From assembly GCA_963281155.1 (NCBI GenBank), contig CAUJLY010000001.1, positions 6,820,001 to 6,884,000 on the forward strand: a DNA stretch of 64,000 nt, given 5' to 3'. Below, in pieces: positions 13,301 through 23,902 of this stretch. Source of the stretch: Rhabditophanes sp. KR3021 (lineage: Eukaryota > Nematoda > Chromadorea > Rhabditida > Alloionematidae). The translations under genes and the position numbers were made by a program. Position 1 is the first letter of the stretch; the number at the start of each line of letters is the position of its first letter. Below the pieces are notes generated by a model. The model did not search any database. It was not told the origin of the DNA and was given only the letters and a program-made list of their open reading frames with translations.

Positions 13301-14953
13301 AGGCTCTTCTGTTTCTTAATACTGAGACAGACAAAATAAATGAGGCTCAGAAGAAAGTAGAGCATGGTGAAAGGTTGAAGGAATTACAAAAAATGTTTGT
13401 TAATTGTTCATTAGAAGAGGGGTTAGACTTTACCCATTGTGGAAATCTTTTGTTGGATGCTTCTTTTAAAATATTTAATTCGAAGCAAAGGAGACATCTT
13501 TTTTTGTTTGAGAAGATGTTGTTGGTGGCGAAAGAGAGAAATGATTGCTTTGTTTGTAAGGATTGCATTGTTGTACGTTTAAATTCATTTCCTAATGAGC
13601 CATCTGAGTATTTTAATCATTTGTTTGTTATAGACAGCTGATTTGATGTTAAATGAATTGGTGACAGATAATCCGTTAGCCTTTCAAGTGTCGTCATTTC
13701 AAAATCCAAAGGATAGTTATGTGTTTTTGGCTGATAAGAAGGAAACTAAAACGGAGTGTATGAGGATGATCAAAGAGACTATTTTTAATCATTATGCCAA
13801 AGATATTCCTGAACGAGCTAAGGAATTATTGATGAATATGAGTAATGACATTTTTACAAATAAAAATGAGGAAGATGTAAAAAGCAAGAAACATACGAGT
13901 GCGTTGCTGGGATCCAGACATAACTCCAATTCAAGCTTGACTAAAGCTGAAGAAAAAAGAAGAAAAAGTTTGGGCGCTGTGGCTTTTGAAAGCGAACAAC
14001 CCAAATCTGTAATACCCGCTAGAAGGCGTACTAATGGTGATATTTTTAATGCAGATTCCAGAAGAGAATCCAAAAGTGTTGCTAGTGATGGCAGCTGTCA
14101 CTTGATTTCACTGCCTTATAATAATAATGAAATTTTACAAAAGAAAAGTGATGCAGAAGTAATCACTCCAAAAATAATTAGAAGAGATGCCGACAAGATT
14201 AGAAGAATTTACATCAACAGAAGTCAAATGGTTGACAGAATGATGCATCCCAAAAGATCAGCATCGACTCACACATCAACAAAGTCAATGTTCATTGAAG
14301 ATACTTTGCCTCATCAAGAACTAAGTAAAAAGACTTCCTTGAAAGATGAACCTGTCTGGCAAGCCAATAGCGATCTCAAATCCAAGGATTCATTCCTTCC
14401 ATCCCCAAATGTATGGGAAGTTACATTTAATGGATCAGCAAATAGCTCAGATATGTATGAGTCAACGGAAGATCTGTATGCTGATTTTTCCGATGAATCA
14501 CCTAATGAGAATACTAGATTTAATGGCGGTGGTAGTTTATTCGAGAAAATGTTGGAAGAAGAGTATAATAAATTACACCCACTTGTTGCTTTGAGACATG
14601 ACTCGGGAATTGTTTTTGATGGAAGCGAGTCATTGTCGAGTCATTTTGCTTATGGAACTCCACAATCTTCATACCCTTCTAAACATAGACGAATTTCACA
14701 GGTTGCTGAGCAGATAAGACGGATTAAAGAGAATCGCGTGCAGGAACGAATTTTGAGTTCAAGTTCAAATCATGAGGGGCGATTTTCAGATGTTACTCAT
14801 TTAGCCTCTTCCAATTTACATCCACCACAAGTGAATGAAAAAAGACCGCATTCTTTTAATTCAAAAAGTGAACACTTTAAATATGCTAATCAACCTTTGC
14901 CATTGTTTCTTGCTTCTTCGAGTAAGATGAGTGATTGTGCTGCTAGGCAATAA
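10322..14953 (+). CDS. Rho guanine nucleotide exchange factor, DH-PH (PLEKHG-like)
   Basis: Activates a Rho-family GTPase by nucleotide exchange. Exons read as 10322-10430, 10546-10633, 10694-10973, 12212-12249, 12381-13572 and 13634-14953, about 1008 aa. The N-terminus is Ser/Thr-rich and acidic. The DH domain starts at SKRYHIVIELLETEVNYIND and includes the conserved helix LKPVQRMLKYHLFFENLL. The PH domain follows (LFLFEKMLLVAKER, then across the 61-nt intron CKDCIVTADLMLNELV). The last 350 residues are low-complexity and basic. The 1.24-kb intron is uncertain: exon 3 could use donor 10909 or 10974, exon 4 could be read in either of two frames, or exons 1-3 could end at the stop at 10977 as a short isoform. 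An alternative start ATG at 12221 sits 10 nt after a strong acceptor (TTTTTTACAG) and would give a shorter DH-PH protein. Confidence 0.85.
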
Positions 14954-16420
14954 TTGTTTTGTATTGTAAATGTAAATAATAAAGAAATTCAATTTTGGTT
15001 TGTTTTATCGTTATTCTGCATTATTATGAATTGTCTTATCTTTATTCTATTTTTAGAAGATTTTAAATTGCTTAGAATAATTAAAAAAGGCAAAACAAAT
15101 ATCTTGTAAGCTTCTACGTGAGATAAGCAAAATAAATATTATTGTATCAATTATTTGAATTCTTTTTTAATAAAAACAAAAGGCAGAGAATGATAGATAC
15201 TTATTTAATCGTTTTAGTCACTAAGACGTTAAAATATAATGTCTTTGCTTATAAATTTTGTTTGACTTTATGTTATCTCGAATTCAAGGATAGAACTTCA
15301 CTAATCACTGAATTTTAAATTAAACCCACTGAATATGTGCATTTATCAAAAGGAAAGATAATTGAATCAGCGTGTATTTTATACAAATACGTTTATAATC
15401 TATCTACAAACCAAATAACACTCATAAAACATCCAAATAGACTAATCAAACTTAATTGTAACTGCTTTAAACACTATTATCTATCACTTTAACAAATGAA
15501 CGTATGATATGCTAATAATCTTCTTTCTCCTGAAAAACATCATTATCTCTTAAAAAAATAAGCCTTAATCCCTTTTAAATAAAAATGACAAAAACGTGGT
15601 AACGGATATATAAGCTATTTTTAAATGTTTTTAATCACCATTTGACACAAACAAAATAAAAATTCTTTATAAATAACTTGTCGCCTTTTTTTGAGATAAA
15701 TTAAAGGCCACAACTTTTATGTATAAAAAAGAGAGACATAAATGCATCATCTCTCAATAACATTTTTAAATAAAGATTGTTTTGATAAATTGGTATGTTT
15801 GTAAGTATACTTTCTTTGTTCAAAATAATATTGCTCGTTAGATATTATTATCAGTACCTTTAAATGTCTTTTAAAGTCGTTTTTACCTTGCATTTCTGAT
15901 GTTTTATTAATTTTATACATATAAAGAAAGACACCTCTAATTTTAGATATATTGAACAAATATTATTACTCATTTTACTAACAATCTTATCTAAGTTCAC
16001 CTACATACTAATCAAACTCCAAATATCATCTCGTATCAAAAAGTCTGCCCAACGCACATCAAACAAAGCCTGCCGTCAAACGATCAAAAACCATCAACAA
16101 CACAAATACGCAGAAGACAGGCCTCCTGCGTTCAACTTACCCTTCTCTAACATCAAGCCCCAACACCCATAAAGACCACAAAAAACAAGACGTCGACATT
16201 ATATTTGCTGGTTCGTCGTATGCACCCAACAATTTCATTTTCCATATAAATAGGCATTACTTCATTTGTTTTATCATTATCGTATTTGTACCTTGTGTAT
16301 TTAGTTGAACACATTCACCTTTGAAGTTACATAGACGATATACTACTAATTAGAAGAACGAGATTATTACTAAATAGAAGGACGAGATTACTATTAAGAA
16401 CAAGATAATAGACTTCTATT
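14954..16420. other. Intergenic region with probable promoter of the first small gene
   Basis: An AATAAA hexamer after the RhoGEF stop (about 14978) marks its 3' end. The rest is AT-rich with no supportable gene. A less AT-rich, C-rich patch at 16000-16200 precedes the TATA-like box at 16244 and probably belongs to the promoter of the gene at 16421. Confidence 0.5.
16244..16252 (+). promoter_or_regulatory. TATA-like box
   Basis: ATATAAATA, 177 nt before the ATG at 16421, in the least AT-rich part of the local upstream region. Comparable boxes precede several other small genes in the cluster, which makes chance less likely, though the background is AT-rich. Confidence 0.4.
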
Positions 16421-16849
16421 ATGGAAATCCTTACCAGAGAAACCATCAAAAACATGTTGAGTGGAAGAGAAAGAAAGGAATCTTTCTCGGATGATTCTGC
16501 ACCTGTTTCCCGAAAAACTTCTGCTGATATCAGAATCGGACCTATTAATGATTATTCTAATCATTGTGAATCTGGTTCATTCAAAGCAACTCCTGGCAGT
16601 GTTATTGCTGTTGCATTGTCAGCTGTCGGGGTAAAACTTTCATCAGTCTTTTCAAATGAATGCTCACAAAGATTTGGAGACAATGGAAGATCAATGAGTC
16701 TCGACGATGGTGATGTCTTTGACCATACCAAAACCATTTTCTCCCATAACAACACCAACAAACTTAATCGTTGCAAAGATTCACTCATGAAAGCCAAAGA
16801 AGATCGTTTCGAAAAAGCTCATGTTTTTGTCGAGGGATATTCCCTATAA
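16421..16849 (+). CDS. Small intronless protein of unknown function, cluster gene 1
   Basis: 142 aa, single exon, clear ATG after a 5' leader with a repeated AGAAGRACGAGATTA element (about 16351-16388). I do not recognise the protein. It is charged, with a Ser-rich N-terminal third (RKESFSDDSAPVSRKTS), a mildly hydrophobic middle (GSVIAVALSAVGVKLSSVF) that is too polar overall to be a confident membrane helix, and a basic C-terminal stretch ending KAHVFVEGYSL. The ending resembles FPREGYSH and QTKGLSH in the genes at 26514 and 17780, suggesting a loose family. No signal peptide. It is first in a row of small plus-strand genes spaced about 0.5-1 kb. Confidence 0.65.
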   Translation: MEILTRETIKNMLSGRERKESFSDDSAPVSRKTSADIRIGPINDYSNHCESGSFKATPGSVIAVALSAVGVKLSSVFSNECSQRFGDNGRSMSLDDGDVFDHTKTIFSHNNTNKLNRCKDSLMKAKEDRFEKAHVFVEGYSL

Positions 16850-17779
16850 TTAATTGTACATACAAAATGTATACCATCAAAAAGATTTCTTTTTCTTCAC
16901 GACTTGTATTAATAATTTATTTTTGAAACCAAGAAGTCTCAAATAAGTTGTATTTAATTTGACTAACTTCATAATAACTTTATTTCTTTTAGATTCCTAA
17001 TAAAAGAATTGTACATTTTGCGTTTTGATAATAATGATGATAACAATAAATAAGTTCTTATTCTGGAACCTTCCAATCTATTTATATCGCAAAAGCATAT
17101 GATCTCAGTCAACATTAAACGATACCATTATCACATACATTTTGTTTTAGCATATTATTTATTCCTTAAATTATTATTATACGATTTGATGTACCAAATA
17201 AATTTCAATTTACAACAACAAAAAGAAAAATGCACCGGCTGATGTGTTTGTGACTTTTAAAGTTCCAAGGATTATCGTTTGTTTGGATGAGGCTAGTGCG
17301 TTTTACAAAGAAGATATTTACGAACTTTATCAACCACGTGAACTACTAGCAACCTTTCTTCTTTGCATAAATAATTATTTGGCTAACTTTTGAAAATACT
17401 CCAAATTATTTTTTCTTATAAATATAGAATAAATAGTGTGTATGCATCTTTTAAAGTCTAAAAATAACAAATTTGTTTTCAAGTAATTTGGGCTTTTTTA
17501 TTTATAAATACACTTGTATACAAGCATTTAGTTGATATATCAAAAAAGCATGTGGCTACACCATCAGTCAAAAACAAAAGGGCATCTAAAACTTTCTTAT
17601 TTCTTTACTTGAATCGAAATTGACAATCGGTGTATGTGTTAGCACCACCTTTGATTTTCCGGCTTCAAATTTGTTTAAAAAGGAAATGATTTTTGTTTTG
17701 ACATACTATACTGCAGTTCATTTAATATAACAAGGTTATTTTTTTGTATTATTTAAATTACTATTTAATTTTGAAGAGA
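16850..17779. other. Spacer between cluster genes 1 and 2
   Basis: AT-rich, no supportable gene. Contains two short sequences that recur upstream of other cluster genes: CAAAAGGGCA (17575-17584) and GGTGTATGTGTTAG (17629-17642), the latter running into TAGCACCACCTTT (17640-17652). Confidence 0.5.
17575..17584 (+). promoter_or_regulatory. Recurring upstream decamer CAAAAGGGCA, copy 1
   Basis: Exact decamer 205 nt before the ATG at 17780. The same decamer occurs upstream of the next two genes on the same strand. Candidate transcription-factor site; the binding factor is unknown. Confidence 0.4.
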
Positions 17780-18121
17780 ATGGAAAATATTAGCGATGAT
17801 AGAGATATTTTTCACATGGTAGAAAAGGCTTCATCTTTTAAGAAGAAGGAGTCCAAGGAAAAGAAGGACAAGAAGAATAGCGTCGATGAAGGTAAGAACA
17901 AGAAAAGTCAAGTGACTGATCATCCAAACGAATCCCAATCCGCTGTCCTACCTCCAAAAGCAACTAGAAAGGTGTCAAATGCCGAAGTAGATTACTACAA
18001 GGAAGCCTGTGAAAAGGCGATGCATTCCAACCGCAAAGACTCCTGGTCTGCCATCTTCTGCGCTAAAGATGAGCTTCTTCGTAAGAACAGTGTTGATCAA
18101 ACAAAGGGACTTTCTCATTAA
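17780..18121 (+). CDS. Small basic intronless protein of unknown function, cluster gene 2
   Basis: 113 aa. The ATG at 17780 was chosen because the open frame upstream of it has no other ATG before a stop. The N-terminal half is dominated by Lys/Glu (SSFKKKESKEKKDKKNS), probably disordered. The C-terminal half has EVDYYKEACEKAMHSNRKDS and ends DQTKGLSH. This is reminiscent of FEYVAAARRELEKAAFKRG and the ending EGYSH of the gene at 26514, so the two may be distant paralogues. No signal peptide or membrane helix. Function unknown. Confidence 0.62.
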   Translation: MENISDDRDIFHMVEKASSFKKKESKEKKDKKNSVDEGKNKKSQVTDHPNESQSAVLPPKATRKVSNAEVDYYKEACEKAMHSNRKDSWSAIFCAKDELLRKNSVDQTKGLSH

Positions 18122-18642
18122 TTCATATTTACTCTATTTTCTGTTATCAATCATCAAATTACTTATTATGATTATTATTTAATCACTCAAACATCATCCA
18201 TTATGACCATCTATTTTATTATTCTTCATTTGACTTTTAATTTTAATAACAATAAAACTGATATCGGTAAAAATAGAATCTTTCTCATAAACAAAAATGT
18301 TGAGCATAGTTGAGTGGAAAGGTCCTTCCTTTTGACATTTTGCAAAAAAATACATTTATTACACACGTATTTTTATTGCACAAAACACATATGACAAAAG
18401 GGCAATATTTACGGTATGGTTAGTTGGCTGTCGAAGATGCTTTGAATGAATGGGAATGTTTTGAAGAGAGGGAATAGATCTCTAATATTTTATCATCAAC
18501 AATATATAAACAAACCCCACCCAACTGGCCATGCTTTGCCATATTTAAGCAGCAGTCACTTTTATTCCTTACAAACAATTTTATTGTTGAGCCTAGCTAA
18601 TTCAAAAAACACCTTCTATTCTTAAACTAAACGGATATCAAC
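18122..18642. other. Spacer between cluster genes 2 and 3
   Basis: No gene seen. Holds the second CAAAAGGGCA copy (18395-18404) and a TATA-like ATATATAAA at 18502-18510, both upstream of the gene at 18643. Confidence 0.5.
18395..18404 (+). promoter_or_regulatory. Recurring upstream decamer CAAAAGGGCA, copy 2
   Basis: Exact decamer 248 nt before the ATG at 18643, same orientation as copies 1 and 3. Confidence 0.4.
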
Positions 18643-18828
18643 ATGGAAATCGAAGCCTACCATAATGCAATGCGCGAATTTGGTTACCCAACGTGCTATG
18701 AATACGTAAGGGAAAAGAAAGAGCAAGTAGCTGAAAAACTACAAAACGACATCAATGATATCTTTGAACCCGAAGAAGACCATCGTGCTGATCCTGACCG
18801 CCAAAGAAATGGGAAGTCTAGATGGTGA
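18643..18828 (+). CDS. Very small charged protein of unknown function, cluster gene 3
   Basis: 61 aa, single exon, with a TATA-like box about 140 nt upstream. Sequence features: MEIEAYHNAMREFGYPTCYE at the start, then a helix-prone charged segment (REKKEQVAEKLQNDINDIF), then an acidic-to-basic tail (PEEDHRADPDRQRNGKSRW). No signal peptide, no recognised domain. The reading frame is short, but start context, position in the regular gene series and the upstream decamer support it as real. Confidence 0.5.
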   Translation: MEIEAYHNAMREFGYPTCYEYVREKKEQVAEKLQNDINDIFEPEEDHRADPDRQRNGKSRW

Positions 18829-19056
18829 AACAACCAACATCATTTTATACTTCCTTGACTTCATATTTTGAAAACATTATTATTTCTCAACTTGTATCAT
18901 ATTTGTTTCACCCTTTTTGAATAAAATTATTTTGGGAAAATAAGTTTGCACGCTGTTTTAAATTGCATTAGTCCTTTAATAGCATTAAAGTTATTTAAAA
19001 ACTATTATGAGGAAGCTAATAAATTACGAAATATTGTTGACATCAGTTGACACATG

Positions 19057-19066
19057 CAAAAGGGCA
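19057..19066 (+). promoter_or_regulatory. Recurring upstream decamer CAAAAGGGCA, copy 3
   Basis: Exact decamer 165 nt before the ATG at 19222, about 90 nt upstream of a TATATAAAAG box. Same orientation as the other two copies. Confidence 0.4.
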
Positions 19067-19156
19067 TGATTATTCGTAGAAAAACAAAATATAATACTTA
19101 ACGTACTTTAACCAAAAAAACAAAATTCATTTCTCGAACTTTAACCATTCTTTATT

Positions 19157-19166
19157 TATATAAAAG
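19157..19166 (+). promoter_or_regulatory. TATA box of cluster gene 4
   Basis: TATATAAAAG, 56 nt before the ATG codon; the best TATA match in the cluster together with the ATATATAAAAG at 25514. Confidence 0.5.
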
Positions 19167-19221
19167 CATTAGCTTCACATATATTCTATATACGACGCAT
19201 TGCCTCTGTGATATTAATAGT

Positions 19222-19662
19222 ATGGCTCAGCTTAAATCCACGACTACAAGTGAACTTGAGAAGGTCTTGAATTCTGTTGATGATGTAGGATCTGTTCATC
19301 AAATAGTTAGACATGCTTCCTGTGATTTACCTGATTTTATTAATAAACAAGGTAAGAGAAATTCAGTTTTAGGAGAAGGGCATATTTCAATTCACACATT
19401 GGTTGATGGAGATGTTATGATGGCAAAAGATGCTTTTCCTTCGGATGGTGCTTATACAGACATGTCTTGTGATTGCCGTGAATCTGAAATAACTGAGGAG
19501 GAAAAGGAGATTATTCTGCAAATTAGTCCTAAAGTCTGTCATAAATGCAAGAATGTCCTTCATTCAAAGCCAAAAGAAAAGGAAATTACTGAATGCGATT
19601 CAGAATCAACTCCTGAAGAAGGATCAACAACTAATTTCGCCGACGAAAACATTCCAAACTGA
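19222..19662 (+). CDS. Small cysteine-containing protein of unknown function, cluster gene 4
   Basis: 146 aa, single exon, ATG 56 nt after a good TATA box. N-terminal region TSELEKVLNSVDDVGSVHQI is helix-prone. The middle part contains CDLPDFINKQGKRNS. The C-terminal part has a CDC pair (DMSCDCRES) and a CHKC pair (SPKVCHKCKNVLH) separated by an acidic helix, a spacing that could bind a metal. The tail is acidic. No signal peptide, so extracellular disulphides are unlikely. Not recognised as any known family. Confidence 0.6.
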   Translation: MAQLKSTTTSELEKVLNSVDDVGSVHQIVRHASCDLPDFINKQGKRNSVLGEGHISIHTLVDGDVMMAKDAFPSDGAYTDMSCDCRESEITEEEKEIILQISPKVCHKCKNVLHSKPKEKEITECDSESTPEEGSTTNFADENIPN

Positions 19663-20306
19663 CCTGTCTACAAAGTTCATAACAATAAATAAACATTAAA
19701 AAAGTTCGCCCTTATTTGAGCTATTTCTTTTGTGATATTATGAAAATACAGTCATTAATCATAAATAAATAATCTTTCATATCTATTTTCATAATCATAA
19801 TATTTGTTAAAATGTACCCATAAATTATAGTTAATCTTTGATTTGCGATATTTTGATTCTTTGAAATCACGTGCCTGCTATATCTCACTATCGTCACATG
19901 ACTGACTACCACTTTTCTAGGAATAATAGATGATATGATGGATATGTACTTTAATGAGCAAATTTACTATAAAATTTTTGAATAGTAAAAAGTCAACTGA
20001 TTTTTGTTGAATCAAAACACCAGATTCCACCCAAAACACTTTGACATAACACAGTGGTGTATGTGTTAGGACGAACTGCCTCTACACATTTGTCTGTGAA
20101 TAAAGTGTATAGGTTCGAATATTCAAAATACACATAAATTCATTCCCATCCGCATACTACTATGCAAGCTCCTCCTGCCCGCCAACTGACACAAAAAAAT
20201 TTGTATTTAAAGTTAACAAATAATACATTTGAATTAATCAAGCAACTTACCCTCTCTTTTAGAATACATTCAAATACTTCTTTAAATATTTAATACAAAC
20301 AAGACA
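19663..20306. other. Spacer between cluster genes 4 and 5
   Basis: No gene seen. AATAAA signals follow the gene 4 stop (near 19685). Contains the second exact copy of GGTGTATGTGTTAG at 20056-20069, 238 nt before the next start codon. Confidence 0.5.
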
Positions 20307-20567
20307 ATGGATTCTAATACTAATCTTCGTGCCACTGAAAGACACTCCCAATCCGAACAAGATCAACGGGAGGATGCGTTCTATCGTGGAGCCATATGCA
20401 TGCCTTATGGCGATAATTTCGAAGAATGGTTAGCTGATTCTAATGCTTATGTCATCGGTTCCAAAAAACAAACTTTCCTTATCGGCAATGAAGAAAACAC
20501 GGAAGAGGATAAAGACTCCGAGGATGCAACAGATGCATTCTACAAAGGAAAAAATGCTGACATCTAA
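20307..20567 (+). CDS. Small acidic protein of unknown function, cluster gene 5
   Basis: 86 aa, single exon. N-terminal part is polar (TERHSQSEQDQREDAF), followed by YRGAICMPYGDNFEEWLADS, then an acidic tail that repeats a DAFY(R/K)G unit (EDAFYRG and TDAFYKG). The stretch YxGxxxMPxxxNFEEW is shared with the frameshifted gene at 25630, so the two are paralogues. The MULE transposon begins only 13 nt after the stop codon, so the native 3' UTR has been displaced. Function unknown. Confidence 0.6.
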   Translation: MDSNTNLRATERHSQSEQDQREDAFYRGAICMPYGDNFEEWLADSNAYVIGSKKQTFLIGNEENTEEDKDSEDATDAFYKGKNADI

Positions 20568-20584
20568 AACATCTCCTTTTGGGT

Positions 20585-20795
20585 ATATTATCACTCGCCT
20601 GGGTAGGGCGAATAATTATACTATAGTATTATCACTCGCCTGGGAGGCTAATATGTCAAAAAAATAATCATTGGCCTCCCAGGCGAATGATTATACTATA
20701 GCATTATCATTCGCCCAGGCCAATCATTATTTTAAGTAAAAAATTCGCCCAGGCAGATGATAATACTATAATATAATCATTCGCCCTTATAAAGA
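20585..20795. repeat. Left palindrome array of the MULE terminal region
   Basis: Serial copies, in both orientations, of the GGCGAATGAT...ATCATTCGCC module with TATACTATAGTAT centres and GCCTGGG or CCCAGGC linkers, for example 20609-20643, 20682-20715 and about 20746-20789. Mirrors the right array at 23727-23902. Confidence 0.75.
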
Positions 20796-21140
20796 AAATC
20801 ATCAAATGTTTCAATTATTTGGTTCGAATATGAGCGGTTATTTCTAAGGTTGATGACTGTGTTTTAATACTCTAAAAATTAATTAAATAAGTGCACCTCC
20901 AGTGTTTTATTCTAACGTCGCACTTTTATTCTAAAGCGTAATTGAAGTCTATTCAATTTAATAAAATAAGATACCTTAAGTGGTTAATGTCATCGTTACA
21001 CTTTTATCTTTAAGGCGTAATTGAGGCTATCTATATCCCTCATAGTATAATAATTCATAATAAGAATCCCCTTCTACACTTATACTTTAATTTTAAAATC
21101 ATTTCTTTAATTGCTATTATCGTGGTTGGTTGCTTTTAAA

Positions 21141-23533
21141 ATGTCATCTTTTACCGACAGTCAAATATTAGAAGCTCTTTGGAATAATCCTTCATTGTTG
21201 GAGCAAGTTCGAGAGACACTTCTTCCACAGCCAAGCTCAAGCAATATTTTAAGTCAAAACATTCCATCTCACCATTCTTTACCAACTGTTCCTGCATCAG
21301 TTCCTTTAACAAGAACAAAGGAGGAATTTCTTTTATTTGCACAAGAAGCTTATAAAAATGTTGACTCGGAGGTCCAATTTAAGTCTCAATTTATAGTTGG
21401 AATGAAAACTGAAAAGTTTTGTAAGGATGTTTTCTTATACGTTCCTGATCAAACGAATTATGCTAACCCATTGGGATATGTGTTTACCAAGAAGTATGTT
21501 TTTTATCTGCCTATAAATAGTAAAAAGTAAAATTGACTGGTTTCAAAGCCTGAATAAGCTTCTAGTAGGGGTTACACAACAGGATTCAAAAGGATCTTTA
21601 TTAATCTACAAAAAAATCGTGGTCATCTAATGCCAATAATAATATATACACTACTTACGATTTTGGGATGAGAGCTGAAAGGAGCTAAACTAAAATGAAG
21701 TAGATTTAAAATAGGCAAAGTGGTACAAATGAGGATCCTAGATAAAATGATATAATAATAAAATAGCACATATTATAAATACAATAATTCAAGCAAATTA
21801 TACATAAATAATATTCAAATACTAAATATACAATATACAAATTTTCGTATATTCACTAAATTTATACAAATTATTTTAGAAGAGGAACTGAATTGTCTCC
21901 AGATGCAACAACAACAACCACTATGTACTGCAAAGAGTGTCGCTCAATTTGTAAAAAGAAGAAGCAACCCGAATCGAATATTCCACTATTAAAGATGAAA
22001 GGATATAATTTGGTTCGCCAAGAAGGTGTTCATTTTGATGGTTGCTTGCCAATAACATTCAAAGAAAAAATAGGCGATAATGAATACAAGCGTGTTTGCC
22101 GTGACGCCACAAATCCCCTCATTAAGCCTCGTATAGCACATGCCATTGGGATTAAAAATGTCGATACCATATGCAATGGGCTTGAACTCGGTACAGCAGA
22201 TTCGAAGATAAAGTTAGGACAGTATAAAGATAAGGGAAGGTATCTTAGAGTTGCTTCATCTAGATCAAACGAAAAAAAAAATGAAAATAATGATTACGCC
22301 GAGGAAGTTTACGAATGTGGTTATTTAGATGATAAGCAGTTACCTATGTCATTCCGTGTTGTTGGAAAAGATGGGGATTCAATTGTTATTTTTGGTTCAA
22401 GAGATGTACTCGAATTGTATGCCAAATCAAAATTAAGACTTGCTGATGGAACTTTCTTTGTGGCCCCTGACAAATACACCCAACTCTACGTCGTTATGTT
22501 TCAAATTATTGAAAATAAAGAAGGGGAAATGAGAAATACATTTATACCAGCATTTTATGCTTTGATGAAGCACCGTAAGACCGAAGATTATGATTTCGTT
22601 TTTAATGAAATTAAAAAGTGCTTACAACGTTTCGGAATTAGTGAAGAACTTCCAGAGGTATTTATGACTGATAAAGAACCTGCTGCAATAAAAATTATTG
22701 AAAAACATTATCCTACTTTACATAAACACTGCTATTTCCACTACGCCCAAAATTTGGTAAAAAAATTGAATCAGCTTGGGCTTAAGCATTTGTTAACATC
22801 TTTTAATGGAAATGACGATAGAAGTCTCGTGTCTGCAGATTTTTATAAGAAGTTTCGTATGGTTATTGCTCTCCCCCACGTGCCAGTCGGGCAAATGATT
22901 CAACAATGGACTATCATTAAAAATAAGATGATTATGACAGCCAATGAAGATTTTACTCCTTTTGAAATAAACCAGCTAACCAAATGGATCAACTATGTTG
23001 ATAAAAATTGGTTTAAGAATGAAAAGCATGCAACCAAATTATGCAAGTTTCAACAACGTGTTAAAAGCACTAACTCATGTGAATCATTCAATAGATGGCT
23101 TAAAACTAATCCATTAGCTACACACCATGGTACTTACTTGAAATGTCTGAATTTATTGAAAGCTGCAAATGAGGATGTCCGGCTTACAATTTACAAATTG
23201 AATAAATTTAAACACTCACCTGAATTTGCCATTTCCAAGCAAGTTAAAAAGTCAAAGGATAGAGAGGAAAAAATTGCTTTATTACAAAAAGAATTTAGTG
23301 ATAACAACTTTCTCAATGTAAACACATACTTAAATACAATCAGTGAATATTTAATTCCTGAAAATTTTCAAAAATATGTAAGCGAGCTCCAAGATGACGA
23401 AGAAAGAAATAGTGAAGATGAAAAAGAAAATGATACCCTTAAACAGGAGGAATCAGAAGTTGAAAGTATTGTGGAAAAGGTTGTCTTTAAGCCTTCTTTA
23501 AATGCACGAGTTCTTAGAAGTAGGCGAAATTAG
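21141..23533 (+). CDS. MULE transposase
   Basis: DDE-type transposase catalysing cut-and-paste transposition. Exons 21141-21526 and 21880-23533, 679 aa; the phase-2 junction reads INSKKRGTELSPDA and restores one frame. The N-terminal exon is Ser/Pro-rich. A zinc-binding-like CKECRSICKKKK motif opens the second part. The MULE catalytic core shows the first Asp in RLADGTFFVAP, the second in VFMTDKEPAAIKII, the family hallmark HKHCYFHYAQNLVKKL (C-x2-H), and the Glu in TNSCESFNRWLK. The C-terminal tail is acidic then basic. There are no stops or shifts. The 353-nt intron is longer than most introns here and AT-rich; the donor (GTAAAA) is weak, so a start at the ATG at 21923 (second exon only) is a fallback. 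Confidence 0.85.
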
Positions 23534-23726
23534 TTCTATGTTAGTAGGGTTAATCAGTACATCTGTTTCTTTTGAATTTCTGATAGTTTAAAAATATTTT
23601 TTATGTTCATTTTTTATAAACCGTTAATTAAATTTCATTGAATGAGGGTTAAATTGTCAAAACGATTAGGAATTTGTTTAAAGCAATTATATTTCACTTA
23701 AATATAGACCATAAAAATTATTTATA

Positions 23727-23902
23727 GGGCGAATGGTTACTTTAGTTACCATTAGCCTGCCCAGGCAAATGATTATGCTATAGTATAATCATTAGCCTTA
23801 TAAAATAAAAATAGGGCGAATGATTATACTATAGCATTATCATTCGCCTGGGGGCTAATAGTTATACTATAGTATAATCATTTGCCTGGGAGGCGAATGA
23901 TA
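23727..23902. repeat. Right palindrome array of the MULE terminal region
   Basis: Same GGCGAATGATTATACTATAG palindromic modules as the left array, with GCCTGGG linkers. Includes the 34-nt unit at 23815-23848 that is identical to the left copy. Confidence 0.75.

Larger units (their letters stand above)
18829..19221. other. Spacer between cluster genes 3 and 4
   Basis: No gene seen. Contains the third CAAAAGGGCA copy and a TATATAAAAG box at 19157-19166. Confidence 0.5.

Noticed and set aside
15747..15959. Minus-strand 70-codon frame
   Set aside because: Very AT-rich composition, no start context, no similarity to anything I recognise.
20100..20115. GGTTCGAAT as a tRNA B-box
   Set aside because: No matching A-box or cloverleaf could be drawn around it; the same holds for the copy at about 20820. 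No tRNA gene found in the window.
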